NCBI GenBank assembly: GCA_022360095.1
Contig: JAKSDK010000741.1
Span: 1-43,307, forward strand
DNA: 43,307 bases
From: Phycisphaerales bacterium
Lineage (GTDB): Bacteria > Planctomycetota > Phycisphaerae > UBA1845 > UTPLA1
Direction: 5' to 3'
Shown here: piece by piece, positions 23,906 to 33,035 of the stretch
How positions within the stretch are numbered: the first letter of the stretch is position 1
Layout: every line of letters begins with the position of its first letter
Translations under genes and position numbers: made by a program
The notes under the pieces: model-generated
The model's database searches: none
What the model was told of the DNA's origin: nothing
The model's input: only the letters and a program-made list of their open reading frames with translations

Positions 23906-24229
23906 TCAGGCGGATAGATCCAGATGAGGCCGCCCCTCCTCGTCGATCGTGATACCGTCCGGAGCTTCCGGCTGAGGCTGAGCCTCCTCTTCCTCAGGCG
24001 GTGCATCGTGGCGGCCCTGGCCGCCGAGACCTCCGGAATCGGTATGGACCTGGGTGTCGGCGTCCGTCGCCTCAACCTCAAGGATGTCTTCACCCGCAGA
24101 CGTGCGGCCCGCATCACGGGCGGCCTGGGCCTTGGCATTCTCGGCTTTGTCCCGGTCCGTGGCCTGGGTACGCTGAGCATCCCCCGATTGCAGAACTGAA
24201 CCGATAATATTAGGTGGGATCGCGGACAT
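23906..24229 (-). CDS. Small acidic hypothetical protein after fliA
   Basis: This encodes 107 residues of low-complexity acidic sequence, rich in Asp, Glu, Ala and Gln, with no signal or membrane segment (MSAIPPNIIGSVLQSGDAQR at the start, DGITIDEEGRPHLDLSA at the end). GAGAG lies six bases before the ATG. I do not recognise a family. It is the last gene of the flagellar cluster, 60 bp after fliA. The conserved-looking ends and disordered middle would fit a FlgM-like or chaperone-like partner, but there is no sequence evidence for that. Confidence 0.55.
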   Translation of the reverse strand: MSAIPPNIIGSVLQSGDAQRTQATDRDKAENAKAQAARDAGRTSAGEDILEVEATDADTQVHTDSGGLGGQGRHDAPPEEEEAQPQPEAPDGITIDEEGRPHLDLSA

Positions 24230-24289
24230 CTTTGCTCTCGCATATATCGAATTTCAGCAAGGCAACGCCGCTCACGATCACGCGGCGAT

Positions 24290-25063
24290 TTAGACCCTGA
24301 ATTCCTTGTCGCGCTGCCTTAGCTGAAACCGTAGTCGTTCTACGATCGCGGAGTGCATCTGGCTCACCCGACTCTCGGAAAGATCGAGCGTCATCCCGAT
24401 CTCCTTCATCGTCATCTCTTCATAATAATACAATATGAGAATGAGCCGTTCGGTGGACGTCAGGCCACGTTGGATGAGGGATTTCAGATCCGATCTCTGA
24501 ATCTCCCGGACCGGATTCAGCGCGCGATTGTCGTGGAGCGTGTCGATCTCCGAAACGTCGCGTGACGAGTCATTGCTGTAGGCCTTGCGGGAAAGCGAGG
24601 TCATGGAGACCGCCGTGCCGTCACGTGATATCCGCTTGAACTCCTCGGCGGAGACGCCAATGCGATCAGCGACTTCCTGGTCACTGGGCATCCGGCCCAA
24701 CTCACTCTGCAATTCCTTGGTGGCATTCTGGATTTTCTGAGAACGGTTTCGAACAAGGCGTGGCACCCAGTCCATGGAGCGCAGCTCGTCCAGGATCGCT
24801 CCACGAACGCGCGGTGAACAATACGTCTCGAATTTCACGCCGCGGTCCAGATCGAACGCCTCGATCGCGTCGATCAAACCAAACATCCCGGCGGAGATCA
24901 GGTCGTCCAATTCAACTTCGGTCGGAAGTTTGGCGTGAATCCGCTCGGCATTGAAACGAACAATATGAATGTACTGTTCGATCAGGGTGTTTCGCAATTC
25001 GTCCGTGGGCTGCTTCTTGTATGCCTTCCAAACCTTCCGAATATCGATGTCGGTCGCGAGCAT
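24290..25063 (-). CDS. fliA: Flagellar sigma factor FliA (sigma-28)
   Basis: This RNA polymerase sigma factor drives late flagellar genes. The 257-residue protein has region 2 (LDDLISAGMFGLIDAIEAFD and FETYCSPRVRGAILDELR), region 3 (GRMPSDQEVADRIGVSAEEF) and region 4 with a helix-turn-helix (YYYEEMTMKEIGMTLDLSES). This is the short form without region 1, as in the FliA/WhiG group. The FETYCSPRVRGAILDELR signature is diagnostic. It lies downstream of flhF, flhG and a small membrane-protein gene, an order common in polar-flagellated bacteria. No anti-sigma factor FlgM gene is seen in the window. Confidence 0.93.
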   Translation of the reverse strand: MLATDIDIRKVWKAYKKQPTDELRNTLIEQYIHIVRFNAERIHAKLPTEVELDDLISAGMFGLIDAIEAFDLDRGVKFETYCSPRVRGAILDELRSMDWVPRLVRNRSQKIQNATKELQSELGRMPSDQEVADRIGVSAEEFKRISRDGTAVSMTSLSRKAYSNDSSRDVSEIDTLHDNRALNPVREIQRSDLKSLIQRGLTSTERLILILYYYEEMTMKEIGMTLDLSESRVSQMHSAIVERLRFQLRQRDKEFRV

Positions 25064-25124
25064 CTACGCTACTCCTGTCTCTTACAGCAAAGAACTATCG
25101 AAAAGAAGCTGTCGCCACATATTC

Positions 25125-25394
25125 CTAGGACTGAGCCGGGACCTCGATCGCCACGGCCTCGGATTGTGCTGCCCCATCGTCGTCCCCGGTCGTTTCGCCT
25201 TCCGGGGCGTCAACATTCTCCTCGACGATGAGTGTCCCCACCCACCCGGTCAGCATTCCCAAAAGCAATCCACCAAACAGCCCGCCGACCGCACGCAAGA
25301 TAATCACCTCGACGGCATTTCCTGAAAGCAGGCCGCAGATGATCATTGCGCTGAAGAGCAGCAAACCACAACAGACACCACATAACTGAACCAC
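25125..25394 (-). CDS. Small membrane protein between flhG and fliA
   Basis: This 89-residue protein starts at a GTG with GAGG about ten bases upstream. It has two hydrophobic helices (residues about 3-24 and 31-55, with a glycine-rich VGGLFGGLLLGMLTGWVG) and an acidic cytoplasmic or periplasmic tail (ENVDAPEGETTGDDDG). The first helix contains three cysteines (CGVCC). The family is not recognised. Its place in the flagellar operon, 61 bp before fliA and 72 bp after flhG, suggests a motility-linked role such as polar anchoring, which is inference. Confidence 0.65.
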   Translation of the reverse strand: MVQLCGVCCGLLLFSAMIICGLLSGNAVEVIILRAVGGLFGGLLLGMLTGWVGTLIVEENVDAPEGETTGDDDGAAQSEAVAIEVPAQS

Positions 25395-25466
25395 GCAGCG
25401 ATTGCCTCACGTTACGGTTTTCGGGCCTCACTCCTTAATTGGCATCGGCGAAGAAAACTGCGCGAT

Positions 25467-26378
25467 TCAGTCAAAAAAATTCAGGACCCGCCGAAAAAAA
25501 CCGGGCTTGGAATTCGTCCCGTTGAGCGATTGACCGACCCGCTTTGCCAGTGTTGATAGACCATTTGAGGCCGGGCAGCGTGGATATTTGAGGATCAGCG
25601 GCACACGCTCGCGAACGGCCTGACCCACGTGGTGATCGCGCAGGATCTGCCCGGTCCCTTCAATCGGAACCTTCAAAAACCGAGCGGCAACGGAGACAAT
25701 GCGCTCCGTCACCTGCCTGGCTTCTCTCACAGTCGCCGCCTGATTGACGATGAGCCCCAACGGAGGTGCCTTGTTCGTACGGCTGAGCACCTTGACCAAA
25801 GCGTAGGCGTCGGTGATGGCCGTCGGCTCGGGGGTCGTGACGATCAGAGCCTCATCCGCGGCTTGAGCAAAGGCGAGCACATTCTGGGAAATGCCCGCAC
25901 CGCAATCGAGCAGGATGATGTCACACTGCCGTTCGAGGCCGCCCAACTCCTCGATCAGTTCCTGGCGCTCAAATGGACCAAGATCCGCAACGGATTCCAA
26001 TCCGGACGCGCCGACGATCAGTCGGAGCCGCGCGTCGACCTGAACCGCAATGTCTTCAATGGCGCGCTGCCGTCGCAAGACGTGCGAAAGATCGTATGAC
26101 GACTGGATGTTCATGACCACGTCAACATTGGCGGTCCCAAGATCGGCATCCACGAGGACGACTCGATGGCCCGTCTGTGAAAGGCGGATCGCCAGATTGA
26201 CGGCGATGTTGGTCTTGCCGACCCCCCCCTTTCCGCTGGCAATCGCGACAACATGGGCAGCCTTGGCACACGAAGCCGACTCGAAGTCCGAGACCTCGGC
26301 CGCCTCCCGCGAACCGACTTCGAACGATTGCATCAGCTGCCGAAGTTCGGCGGCCTGGTCCTTTGGCATCACACTCAT
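25467..26378 (-). CDS. flhG: Flagellar number regulator FlhG (MinD-like ATPase)
   Basis: This ATPase works with FlhF to set number and place of flagella. The 303-residue protein begins with the DQAAELRQLM helix (residues 7-16), the conserved DQAxxLR motif that stimulates the GTPase of FlhF. A deviant Walker A GKGGVGKT (49-56), the switch VDADLGTANVD (about 76-86) and LLDCGAGIS (about 155) follow. The C-terminal GFFRRVLNFFD could be the amphipathic membrane-targeting helix. The ATG overlaps the flhF stop (ATGA). Confidence 0.92.
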   Translation of the reverse strand: MSVMPKDQAAELRQLMQSFEVGSREAAEVSDFESASCAKAAHVVAIASGKGGVGKTNIAVNLAIRLSQTGHRVVLVDADLGTANVDVVMNIQSSYDLSHVLRRQRAIEDIAVQVDARLRLIVGASGLESVADLGPFERQELIEELGGLERQCDIILLDCGAGISQNVLAFAQAADEALIVTTPEPTAITDAYALVKVLSRTNKAPPLGLIVNQAATVREARQVTERIVSVAARFLKVPIEGTGQILRDHHVGQAVRERVPLILKYPRCPASNGLSTLAKRVGQSLNGTNSKPGFFRRVLNFFD

Positions 26379-27604
26379 GGCCGATTCTTCTCCATGACAA
26401 CCACTTTTCCATGGACCGGTTCGAGGATCAATCGTGCCACACGACTGGCACTCCCGATCTCGATATCATCAGGAACGGACTGGCCGTTGGTCAGATAGGA
26501 CAATCGCATGTTGACGGTCTTCAGCACATTCAGGATCACGCCGAACCCTACCGCCTCATCCAATTTGGTGAAGATCAGATGCTCTGCGCCCATGACCTTG
26601 AATTTCTCGATCGTCTCGCGAATCGTCGCTTCACGGCTGGTCGTAGACAGGACCAAATGAACCTGATCCGGCTCAGCGACCTGCAGAAACTCGCGCAGTT
26701 CAGCCATCCGGAGGTCGTCGTTTTGACTGCGGCCCGCTGTGTCGATGAGCACGAGATCAAGATCGATCATTCGTTCGAGGGCGTTTCTCATCTCCTCGGG
26801 CGTCAACACCGGTATTAACGGCACCTTCAGAATCTGGGCGTACGTCTTAAGCTGTTCGACGGCGGCGATACGATAAGAGTCGATCGTAATCAACCCGACC
26901 TTCATGCCTTCACGAAGCCTCATGTTCGCCGCAAGCTTGGCGATGGTGGTCGTTTTACCTACGCCTGTCGGCCCAACCATGGCGACGACAGTCGGTCGGC
27001 CGACTGCGTTCAATTCCAGCGGAGCCGCCGTGGGCAACATTTCGTTCAACACCCTGCACAACTCCGCTCGAACCCGCTCCTGGGAACAGGTGCCGTCATG
27101 GGGCAGGCTCTGATGAACACGGGTGAGCAAGTCCACCGCCAACTCAGCCGCGACATCCTGCCCGATGAGATGTGAGTAGTGATCGATCAGGTCCGCCGGA
27201 ACATCGGGATGCTCCGATCGTTCGGAACGTTGGAGGAGGTCTCCAACCATGGCGCGAATTTCTTCGACCTCCCGCCGTATCGACGGATCAACGGGCGGCG
27301 AGATCGGCGGCGGCGCGGGCTCTACACGATCTTGGGAACGAATGCCGCGAGGTTCCGGCTCCCTCGTGACCAAATCCCGTTGTGTCATCCTTCGATGACC
27401 TTGAGCCGTGTTGGCCTTTCGGAAAGACGTGACCTTCCTGTCAGCCGTCGCGGTGATTTCAACAACCGAACGCGAACCGAGCCCGAACACGCCTCCGCGC
27501 TCCAGCGTTCGCGTGTGCAGGATGACTGCGTCCCGGCCAAGGTCTTTCTTGACCTTGGCCAATGCATCAGACATTGACCGGGCTTGATACGTTTTCAACT
27601 TCAT
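26375..27604 (-). CDS. flhF: Flagellar biosynthesis GTPase FlhF
   Basis: This SRP-type GTPase places the flagellum at the pole. The 409-residue protein has a basic N-terminal B domain (MKLKTYQARSMSDALAKVKK), a proline-rich linker (about 95-106), an N domain and a G domain with GPTGVGKT (211-218), TIDSYRIAAVEQL, DTAGRSQND and FTKLDE. The start at 27604 lies inside the end of flhA (38-bp overlap); an earlier in-frame codon at 27643 adds no family sequence. It overlaps flhG by four bases. Confidence 0.93.
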   Translation of the reverse strand: MKLKTYQARSMSDALAKVKKDLGRDAVILHTRTLERGGVFGLGSRSVVEITATADRKVTSFRKANTAQGHRRMTQRDLVTREPEPRGIRSQDRVEPAPPPISPPVDPSIRREVEEIRAMVGDLLQRSERSEHPDVPADLIDHYSHLIGQDVAAELAVDLLTRVHQSLPHDGTCSQERVRAELCRVLNEMLPTAAPLELNAVGRPTVVAMVGPTGVGKTTTIAKLAANMRLREGMKVGLITIDSYRIAAVEQLKTYAQILKVPLIPVLTPEEMRNALERMIDLDLVLIDTAGRSQNDDLRMAELREFLQVAEPDQVHLVLSTTSREATIRETIEKFKVMGAEHLIFTKLDEAVGFGVILNVLKTVNMRLSYLTNGQSVPDDIEIGSASRVARLILEPVHGKVVVMEKNRP

Positions 27605-29684
27605 CGCTGATGACCACCAATCCTTGGGTCCGGATGTTGACACCCCGGACCACTTCGTTGTAACCCAACACCGCTACGCTCGGCAGCGATGACTCGATTA
27701 ATCTTCGCACCCACTGTCGCACCTGAGGTGACGCCATAATGACCGGTTGCTTTCCGCCGGACTTCATCGACGCGGCTTCGAGTTCGTTGCGGATCGCCGT
27801 GACGATTTTGTTGGCCGCCGCCGGAGGAAGCGTCAGATAGGAGCCGCGCTCACTGCGCTCGACATGAGCGTTGATCATGTCCTCGAGGCTCGGATCGAGC
27901 GTGATTCCGTGGACCGTGCCTTCGGAATCGACATGTTGTTCACAAATGGTCCTGGCCAGGGCGTTGCGGACATACTCAGCCAACACTTCGGGATCTTTGG
28001 TTCGCCCAGCCCAATCACCGAGGGTTTCGAGCACCGTTTCGAGATCGCGAACCGGCACTCGCTCTCGAAGCAGATTCGCCAAGACCGCCTGAACCTCCCC
28101 GACCTTGAGTTGCTCCGGAATGATTTCCTCGACGAGTTTGGGACTGCGCTCCTTCAGGTTGTCGACGAGGCGATTGACGTCCTGACGAGTAAGCAGTTCC
28201 GCCGCGTGCCGTCGGATCAATTCCGTGAGGTGTGTCGCCAACACGCTCGTCGGTTCGACGACGGTATAATTACGATGCTCCGCCGTCGATCGTTCGGCTT
28301 CGGGAACCCAGATCGCCGCCAAACCGAAAGCCGGCTCCTTGGTTTCGATTCCATGGACCGGCTCGGTGACGGCGCCGGAATTTATCGCGAGCAGATGACC
28401 GGGCATCAGATCACCTTTGGCGATGTGCGCCCCGCGAAGCTTGAAACCGTACTGATTCGGTTCAAGATTAACATTGTCCCGAATACGAATCGGCGGCACG
28501 ATGATCCCGAGATCGGTCGCAATCTGGCGGCGGATATTGGTGATACGATCCAGCAGATCGCCGCCCTGGTTCTTGTCCACGAGTTTGATCAGGCCGTAGC
28601 CGACCTCAAGTTCCAAAGCATCGACATTGAGACATGTCTCGATTTTCTCAGGCTCCTTCGGCTTGCTGCTCTTTGCCTGCTCCGCCGCTTTGATCTTCTT
28701 TCGATCCCGTCCGAACAGCATGTAGCCGATCCCCCCCACTCCAAACGCAATGAAAAACAACGGCGTCTTCGGGAGCGGAGTCAACATCAAAACGGCCAGA
28801 AACCCACCGGCCAGCATCATCGCGATCGGCCGTGAAACGAGTTGACCGATCAGTTCCTCGCCCATGCTTCGCTCGGCGGTGGATCGCGTGATGATCATGC
28901 CCGCGGCGATCGAGACGAGAAAGGCCGGGATTTGGGTGACGAGACCGTCGCCGATGGTCAACTTCGTGAAAACGTTGAGACAGTCCATCAGGGAAAGGTC
29001 TTTTTCGACCATGCCCACGTAGATTCCACCAATTATATTGACCAGCGTAATTACAACGCCGGCGATCGCATCGCCGCGAACGAATTTGCTCGCACCGTCC
29101 ATCGCCCCGTAGAAATCCGCTTCTTTGGTGATATTGTCGCGCCGCCGACGCGCTTCAGTCTCATCGATCAGCCCGGCGGAAAGATCGGCGTCAATCGCCA
29201 TCTGCTTGCCGGGCATCGCATCGAGCGTAAACCGGGCGGCGACCTCGGCGATGCGCGTGGCCCCCTTCGTGATGACGACAAACTGAATGACGGTAATAAT
29301 GACAAAGATAATGATACCGACGGCAAGTGAACCGGCGGCGACGAACGCACTGAATTCCTGGATCACTTGCCCCGCCGCACCGGTCGTGCCGTCGGCATTG
29401 GTTAGAATCAGCCGGGTCGTGGCCGTATTCAACACCAAACGCAATAGCGTCATCGACAGCAACAGGGATGGAAAGGAGGAAAACTCCAGCGGCCCATTCA
29501 TGTACATCACCGTCAGCAGGACAACCGCGCTGAGCGTGATGTTGGCAATCAGCATCAAATCCAGCATCCCGGTCGGCAGGGGGATGAGAATCACCAACAC
29601 CAACGACATGGCCAATAAGGGGAAGGCGATCCCGCGATTGACATGAAGGAAATCGGTGACTCGGATGACGGTTGATTCAGCCAT
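27567..29684 (-). CDS. flhA: Flagellar export apparatus protein FlhA
   Basis: This is the largest membrane component of the flagellar type III secretion gate, 705 residues. The N-terminal half has about eight membrane helices and the FHIPEP-type loop (ARFTLDAMPGKQMAIDADLS). The C-terminal cytoplasmic part (from about 340) docks chaperones and substrates. No Shine-Dalgarno sequence is seen before the ATG; the bases before it run directly into an A-rich tandem repeat. It lies 152 bp after flhB, the largest gap in this part of the cluster. Confidence 0.95.
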   Translation of the reverse strand: MAESTVIRVTDFLHVNRGIAFPLLAMSLVLVILIPLPTGMLDLMLIANITLSAVVLLTVMYMNGPLEFSSFPSLLLSMTLLRLVLNTATTRLILTNADGTTGAAGQVIQEFSAFVAAGSLAVGIIIFVIITVIQFVVITKGATRIAEVAARFTLDAMPGKQMAIDADLSAGLIDETEARRRRDNITKEADFYGAMDGASKFVRGDAIAGVVITLVNIIGGIYVGMVEKDLSLMDCLNVFTKLTIGDGLVTQIPAFLVSIAAGMIITRSTAERSMGEELIGQLVSRPIAMMLAGGFLAVLMLTPLPKTPLFFIAFGVGGIGYMLFGRDRKKIKAAEQAKSSKPKEPEKIETCLNVDALELEVGYGLIKLVDKNQGGDLLDRITNIRRQIATDLGIIVPPIRIRDNVNLEPNQYGFKLRGAHIAKGDLMPGHLLAINSGAVTEPVHGIETKEPAFGLAAIWVPEAERSTAEHRNYTVVEPTSVLATHLTELIRRHAAELLTRQDVNRLVDNLKERSPKLVEEIIPEQLKVGEVQAVLANLLRERVPVRDLETVLETLGDWAGRTKDPEVLAEYVRNALARTICEQHVDSEGTVHGITLDPSLEDMINAHVERSERGSYLTLPPAAANKIVTAIRNELEAASMKSGGKQPVIMASPQVRQWVRRLIESSLPSVAVLGYNEVVRGVNIRTQGLVVISDEVENVSSPVNV

Positions 29685-29696
29685 GAAATGTTAAGA

Positions 29697-29787
29697 AAAA
29701 GTCAAAACGTCAAAACTTCAAAAAGTCAAAACTTTAAAACTTCAAAAAGTCAAAACCTCAAAACTTCAAAAAGTCGAAACTTCAAAC
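29697..29787. repeat. 24-bp A-rich tandem repeat between flhB and flhA
   Basis: Three copies of a 24-bp unit built on AAAACTTCAAAAAGTC (29712, 29736 and 29760), with a partial copy before and a decayed tail after. Each unit contains a short ACTT/AAGT dyad. It sits 13 bp from the flhA ATG. Confidence 0.85.
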
Positions 29788-29836
29788 AAACCGGAGACGT
29801 AAGAATCAAAAACGTTAGCGTAGGCATCTTACTCCT

Positions 29837-30928
29837 TTATGCAGCCGGGGCTGCAGCTTTCTTGGCGGCGGACTTACCCGACAATTGATAGACATAAGCC
29901 AGGATCTCTGCGATGGCCTTGTAGAATTGCTCAGGCACCTCTTGCCCGACCTCAACCGCTTTGTACAACGCTTGGGCCAGCGGCTTGCGTTCCACAATCG
30001 GCACGCCATGCAGCATGGCGACCTCGCGTATTTTCTTCGCGAGATAATCTGCGCCCTTCGCGACAACTTTGGGCGCCTGCATCGCCCCCGCGTCATACTT
30101 GATCGCAACCGCCAATTCCGTCGGATTGGTCACCACGACGTCCGCCGTCGGAACTGCCGTCTGAATCTGCTGCATGGCCGCTGCAAACTGCATCTTTCGA
30201 CGACGTTGCTTCACAATGGGATCCCCCTCCATACGGCGCATTTCTTCCTTGACCTCTTGCTTGCTCATACGAAGATCGCGTTCGTGCTTGTATCGCTGCC
30301 ATGCAAAATCCAACAGAGCCAGGACCAATAACGCGGCGGCGAGCTGCAGTCCGATGTCGTACAATACGCTTGAGAAAAGAAGAACCTGCTGCCATCCATC
30401 GACGGCCAACGCGAGCATGACGTGGCTCATTCGATTCTTGATTGCAAAATAGGCAACAAACGTCACCACGATGAGCTTCAGAATGTTCATGACAAACTGA
30501 ATCAGTGTGCGTGTGCTAAACAGACGAGTGATGCCGTTGATGGGATTGAGCTTATCCAGTTTCGGCGTCAGCGGATTCAATGTGAAAAGAAATCCGACCT
30601 GGAGCAAATTGGAAATCAGCGCCAACAACAAAACCATGAACAGGATCGGGCCGGCAGCGGAGAGCGCCAGCATCCCGGCGGACGAAACCACCGAAACGAC
30701 ATCCACGCTGGCGAAGGCGGAAGGATCCTCGACAGCGAGGTTTTCTCGCAAAACCTTCAGCAACGACGACGCTAGCCGAGGGGCGAACAGTCGCAGCGCC
30801 AATAACCCTCCGAACAACAGCAATGCGGAGCTGAGATCGGTGCTCTTGGCCACTTGACCGCGTTCGCGCGATTCCTGGCGGCGCCGCGGCGTTGGGGCCT
30901 CTGTCCTTTCGCCGGCATCATCGGCCAT
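29837..30928 (-). CDS. flhB: Flagellar export switch protein FlhB
   Basis: This membrane protein switches export specificity from hook to filament. The 363-residue protein has the N-terminal signature ERTEAPTPRRRQESRERGQV, four membrane helices, and the cytoplasmic domain with the autocleavage site at 268-271. That site reads NPTE rather than the usual NPTH; Asn and Pro, between which cleavage occurs, are kept. The C-terminal tail is Lys/Ala-rich. The start lies in the end of fliR (11-bp overlap). Confidence 0.94.
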   Translation of the reverse strand: MADDAGERTEAPTPRRRQESRERGQVAKSTDLSSALLLFGGLLALRLFAPRLASSLLKVLRENLAVEDPSAFASVDVVSVVSSAGMLALSAAGPILFMVLLLALISNLLQVGFLFTLNPLTPKLDKLNPINGITRLFSTRTLIQFVMNILKLIVVTFVAYFAIKNRMSHVMLALAVDGWQQVLLFSSVLYDIGLQLAAALLVLALLDFAWQRYKHERDLRMSKQEVKEEMRRMEGDPIVKQRRRKMQFAAAMQQIQTAVPTADVVVTNPTELAVAIKYDAGAMQAPKVVAKGADYLAKKIREVAMLHGVPIVERKPLAQALYKAVEVGQEVPEQFYKAIAEILAYVYQLSGKSAAKKAAAPAA

Positions 30929-31718
30929 GGATCAAACGCTCCGAAATCCCTTCGAACAACAACCCGATTTGACCGAGACTCCCGAAGAGTGCATCCTCGA
31001 TCACATCCTGCGAATACGCGATCGTCAACGCGACCACGGACAACGCGGCCGCAATCTTGACGCTGAAACCCACGGAAAGAATGTTCAATTGCGGCATCGT
31101 CCTGGTGAGAAAACCCATGACCAACGAGCTTAGAAGTAGCGCGACGATCGCCGGCCCCGCAAGCCGCAGAGCCAACTCGAACATGCTGCGCAAGATGCCG
31201 ACGGCAAAGTCCGCAACCGTGCCGTCGAATTTCGCCATCATTGGCGGCACGGTCTCGAAGCTGTCGAGCAAAACGGAGACAACGGCGAGATGGCCGCGCA
31301 GACCGAGGAAGATCAACAGCGTCGTAAAAAACCAGATCTGATCGAGCGCCGTTGCCTCGGCGTCGAAGATCGGATTGAAAACCGTGCCCAGCGCCATACC
31401 GGATTGGTGGCTGATGATTTTCCCGCCAACCTGCGCAGCGAAAAACACCAGGCCTGCTCCAAATCCGACGATTTCGCCGACGACGAACTCCCCGACCATT
31501 CCCGCGACGGCCTGACCGGGCGTCAGTGAAGCAGGCAAATACTCAGCGACGGCTGGAAACGTCATCAAAGACAAGGTGACGACCAACCAGACTTTTACAA
31601 TGACAGGAATCTGACTGCTGGACAACATCGGCACGGCGAGAACCAGCCCGGCTACACGGGCCAGGACCAGAGCAAAAGCGGGCAACAGCATTTCGAACCG
31701 TAACAGTTCGACAGGCAT
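30918..31718 (-). CDS. fliR: Flagellar export protein FliR
   Basis: This is an integral membrane component of the export gate, 266 residues, with six to eight hydrophobic segments and a family-typical start MPVELLRFEMLLPAFALVLA. The ATG at 31718 was chosen over a TTG at 31751, which adds eleven residues; neither has a clear ribosome-binding site. It is 107 bp after fliQ and overlaps flhB. Confidence 0.91.
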   Translation of the reverse strand: MPVELLRFEMLLPAFALVLARVAGLVLAVPMLSSSQIPVIVKVWLVVTLSLMTFPAVAEYLPASLTPGQAVAGMVGEFVVGEIVGFGAGLVFFAAQVGGKIISHQSGMALGTVFNPIFDAEATALDQIWFFTTLLIFLGLRGHLAVVSVLLDSFETVPPMMAKFDGTVADFAVGILRSMFELALRLAGPAIVALLLSSLVMGFLTRTMPQLNILSVGFSVKIAAALSVVALTIAYSQDVIEDALFGSLGQIGLLFEGISERLIHGR

Positions 31719-31778
31719 AGATCGAAACTTCGAGACAACGGAAACAAACAAAACCGCGCATCAAACGTCAGAACATTC

Positions 31779-31803
31779 CATGGCCGCACTCCGTTTGGCC
31801 ATG
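31779..31803. repeat. Inverted repeat between fliQ and fliR
   Basis: CATGGCC and GGCCATG form a perfect 7-bp stem around an 11-base loop in the 107-bp fliQ-fliR gap. No T tract follows, so it is not a clear terminator. It may affect RNA stability or be chance. Confidence 0.3.
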
Positions 31804-31825
31804 CCATCGTTTTAACTTCAGCTCC

Positions 31826-32089
31826 TCACATCGCGTCGCCCCACAGACGCTGCGTGTATTCGATCAGTCGAGTGGTCAACCAGGGCAAAAAAAAGGCCGC
31901 GGCGATCCCCATGCCGACAATTTTGGGCACGAACGTGAGTGTCTGCTCCTGAAGCTGAGTCACAGCCTGGAAAATGCTGATCGCCAATCCCACGATCATT
32001 CCGATTGCCATGATTGGCCCCGCGAGGGTCAGTGCGACCGTTAACGCTTCGCGACTCATATCAACTGCGGTTCCAGGGTCCAACGGCAT
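31826..32089 (-). CDS. fliQ: Flagellar export protein FliQ
   Basis: This small export-gate subunit has 87 residues and two membrane helices (about 15-40 and 53-73). The family signature AISIFQAVTQLQEQTLTFVP lies between them. CGGAG stands four bases before the ATG. It follows fliP by 17 bp, in the conserved fliP-Q-R order. Confidence 0.94.
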   Translation of the reverse strand: MPLDPGTAVDMSREALTVALTLAGPIMAIGMIVGLAISIFQAVTQLQEQTLTFVPKIVGMGIAAAFFLPWLTTRLIEYTQRLWGDAM

Positions 32090-32106
32090 CTACTCCGGAC
32101 AAATGG

Positions 32107-32961
32107 TCATGAAAAGCTGTTAAGCAACGAGCTGACGACAATGCCCCACCCGTCCGCCAACACAAACAACATCAACTTGAACGGCAACGAGATCAGTACA
32201 GGCGGCAGCATCATCATGCCCATGCTGATGAGGATCGAGGCGATCACCATGTCGATCACGAGAAACGGGAGATAAATCCGAAAACCCATGACGAAAGCCG
32301 TCTTCAATTCACTGAGAACGAAAGCGGGAACCAATACGCTCAGCTCGACCTCGCGCAGTTGCAATTCCTTGCCGGCTGGAAGCGGGCCGTGAGCATACTC
32401 GTGAAACAAGTACACATGTTCCTCGTTCGCCGCGCTTTCGATCTGCCGAAACATAAAATCTCGCAACGGGGTGATCCCCTTGTCGAAGGCCTCCGCCTGA
32501 CTCAACTTCCCGTCAAGATAGGGGTCCACGGCCTCGGTCTTCATCTTCTGCCAAGTGGGAGCCATGACGAGCATCGTCATGATCAGGGCAAGACCGGTCA
32601 GGACCTGCCCGGGGGGCAGTTGCTGCGTGCCGATCGCCTGACGCAACAATGCCAGCACGACCAGAATACGAGTGAAACTGGTCATCATGATCAGGATCGA
32701 CGGGGCCAGCGATAAGATCGTCAGGAGGATGAGTATCCGCAGTGATGCACTGACGCCCCCGGCGTCCTTCGCGGGCGGTGCGATCTGACTGATATCCGGA
32801 ATTCCGAGGGGATTGTCGATGGCGCTCCCGGGGACCCGAGCCGTCCCGTTGGCGGACTGCGCAAATGCCGAGGTTTCAGCATGCGAAATACTGCATACCG
32901 CGACGGCACAGGTGAGAAGAATTGTCCGCATGCACCGCTGAGGGCGCCGCAATCTCCGCAT
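32107..32961 (-). CDS. fliP: Flagellar export protein FliP
   Basis: This export-gate core subunit has 284 residues. A cleavable N-terminal signal (MRTILLTCAVAVCSISHA inside it) is followed by four membrane helices, including SILIMMTSFTRILVVLALLR and the C-terminal MMMLPPVLISLPFKLMLFVL. The ATG at 32961 has AAGGAG seven bases upstream, which decides the start over the one at 33027. Confidence 0.94.
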   Translation of the reverse strand: MRRLRRPQRCMRTILLTCAVAVCSISHAETSAFAQSANGTARVPGSAIDNPLGIPDISQIAPPAKDAGGVSASLRILILLTILSLAPSILIMMTSFTRILVVLALLRQAIGTQQLPPGQVLTGLALIMTMLVMAPTWQKMKTEAVDPYLDGKLSQAEAFDKGITPLRDFMFRQIESAANEEHVYLFHEYAHGPLPAGKELQLREVELSVLVPAFVLSELKTAFVMGFRIYLPFLVIDMVIASILISMGMMMLPPVLISLPFKLMLFVLADGWGIVVSSLLNSFS

Positions 32962-33035
32962 CGCGCAACTCCTTTGCGCACTTTTTTGCGATCGAGAAGA
33001 ACCGGCTTGACACAAGCCGGCTCTCAATTCCGTCG

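Noticed and set aside
27747..28835. 362-residue open frame on the plus strand, antisense to flhA
   Set aside because: The translation is Arg/Phe/Asp-rich without domain; flhA on the other strand is unmistakable.
29697..29787. CRISPR array
   Set aside because: The repeats are directly contiguous with no unique spacers.
29688..29888. Frame encoding KTSKSQNFKTSKSQN repeats
   Set aside because: It only translates the A-rich tandem repeat and then runs antisense into flhB.
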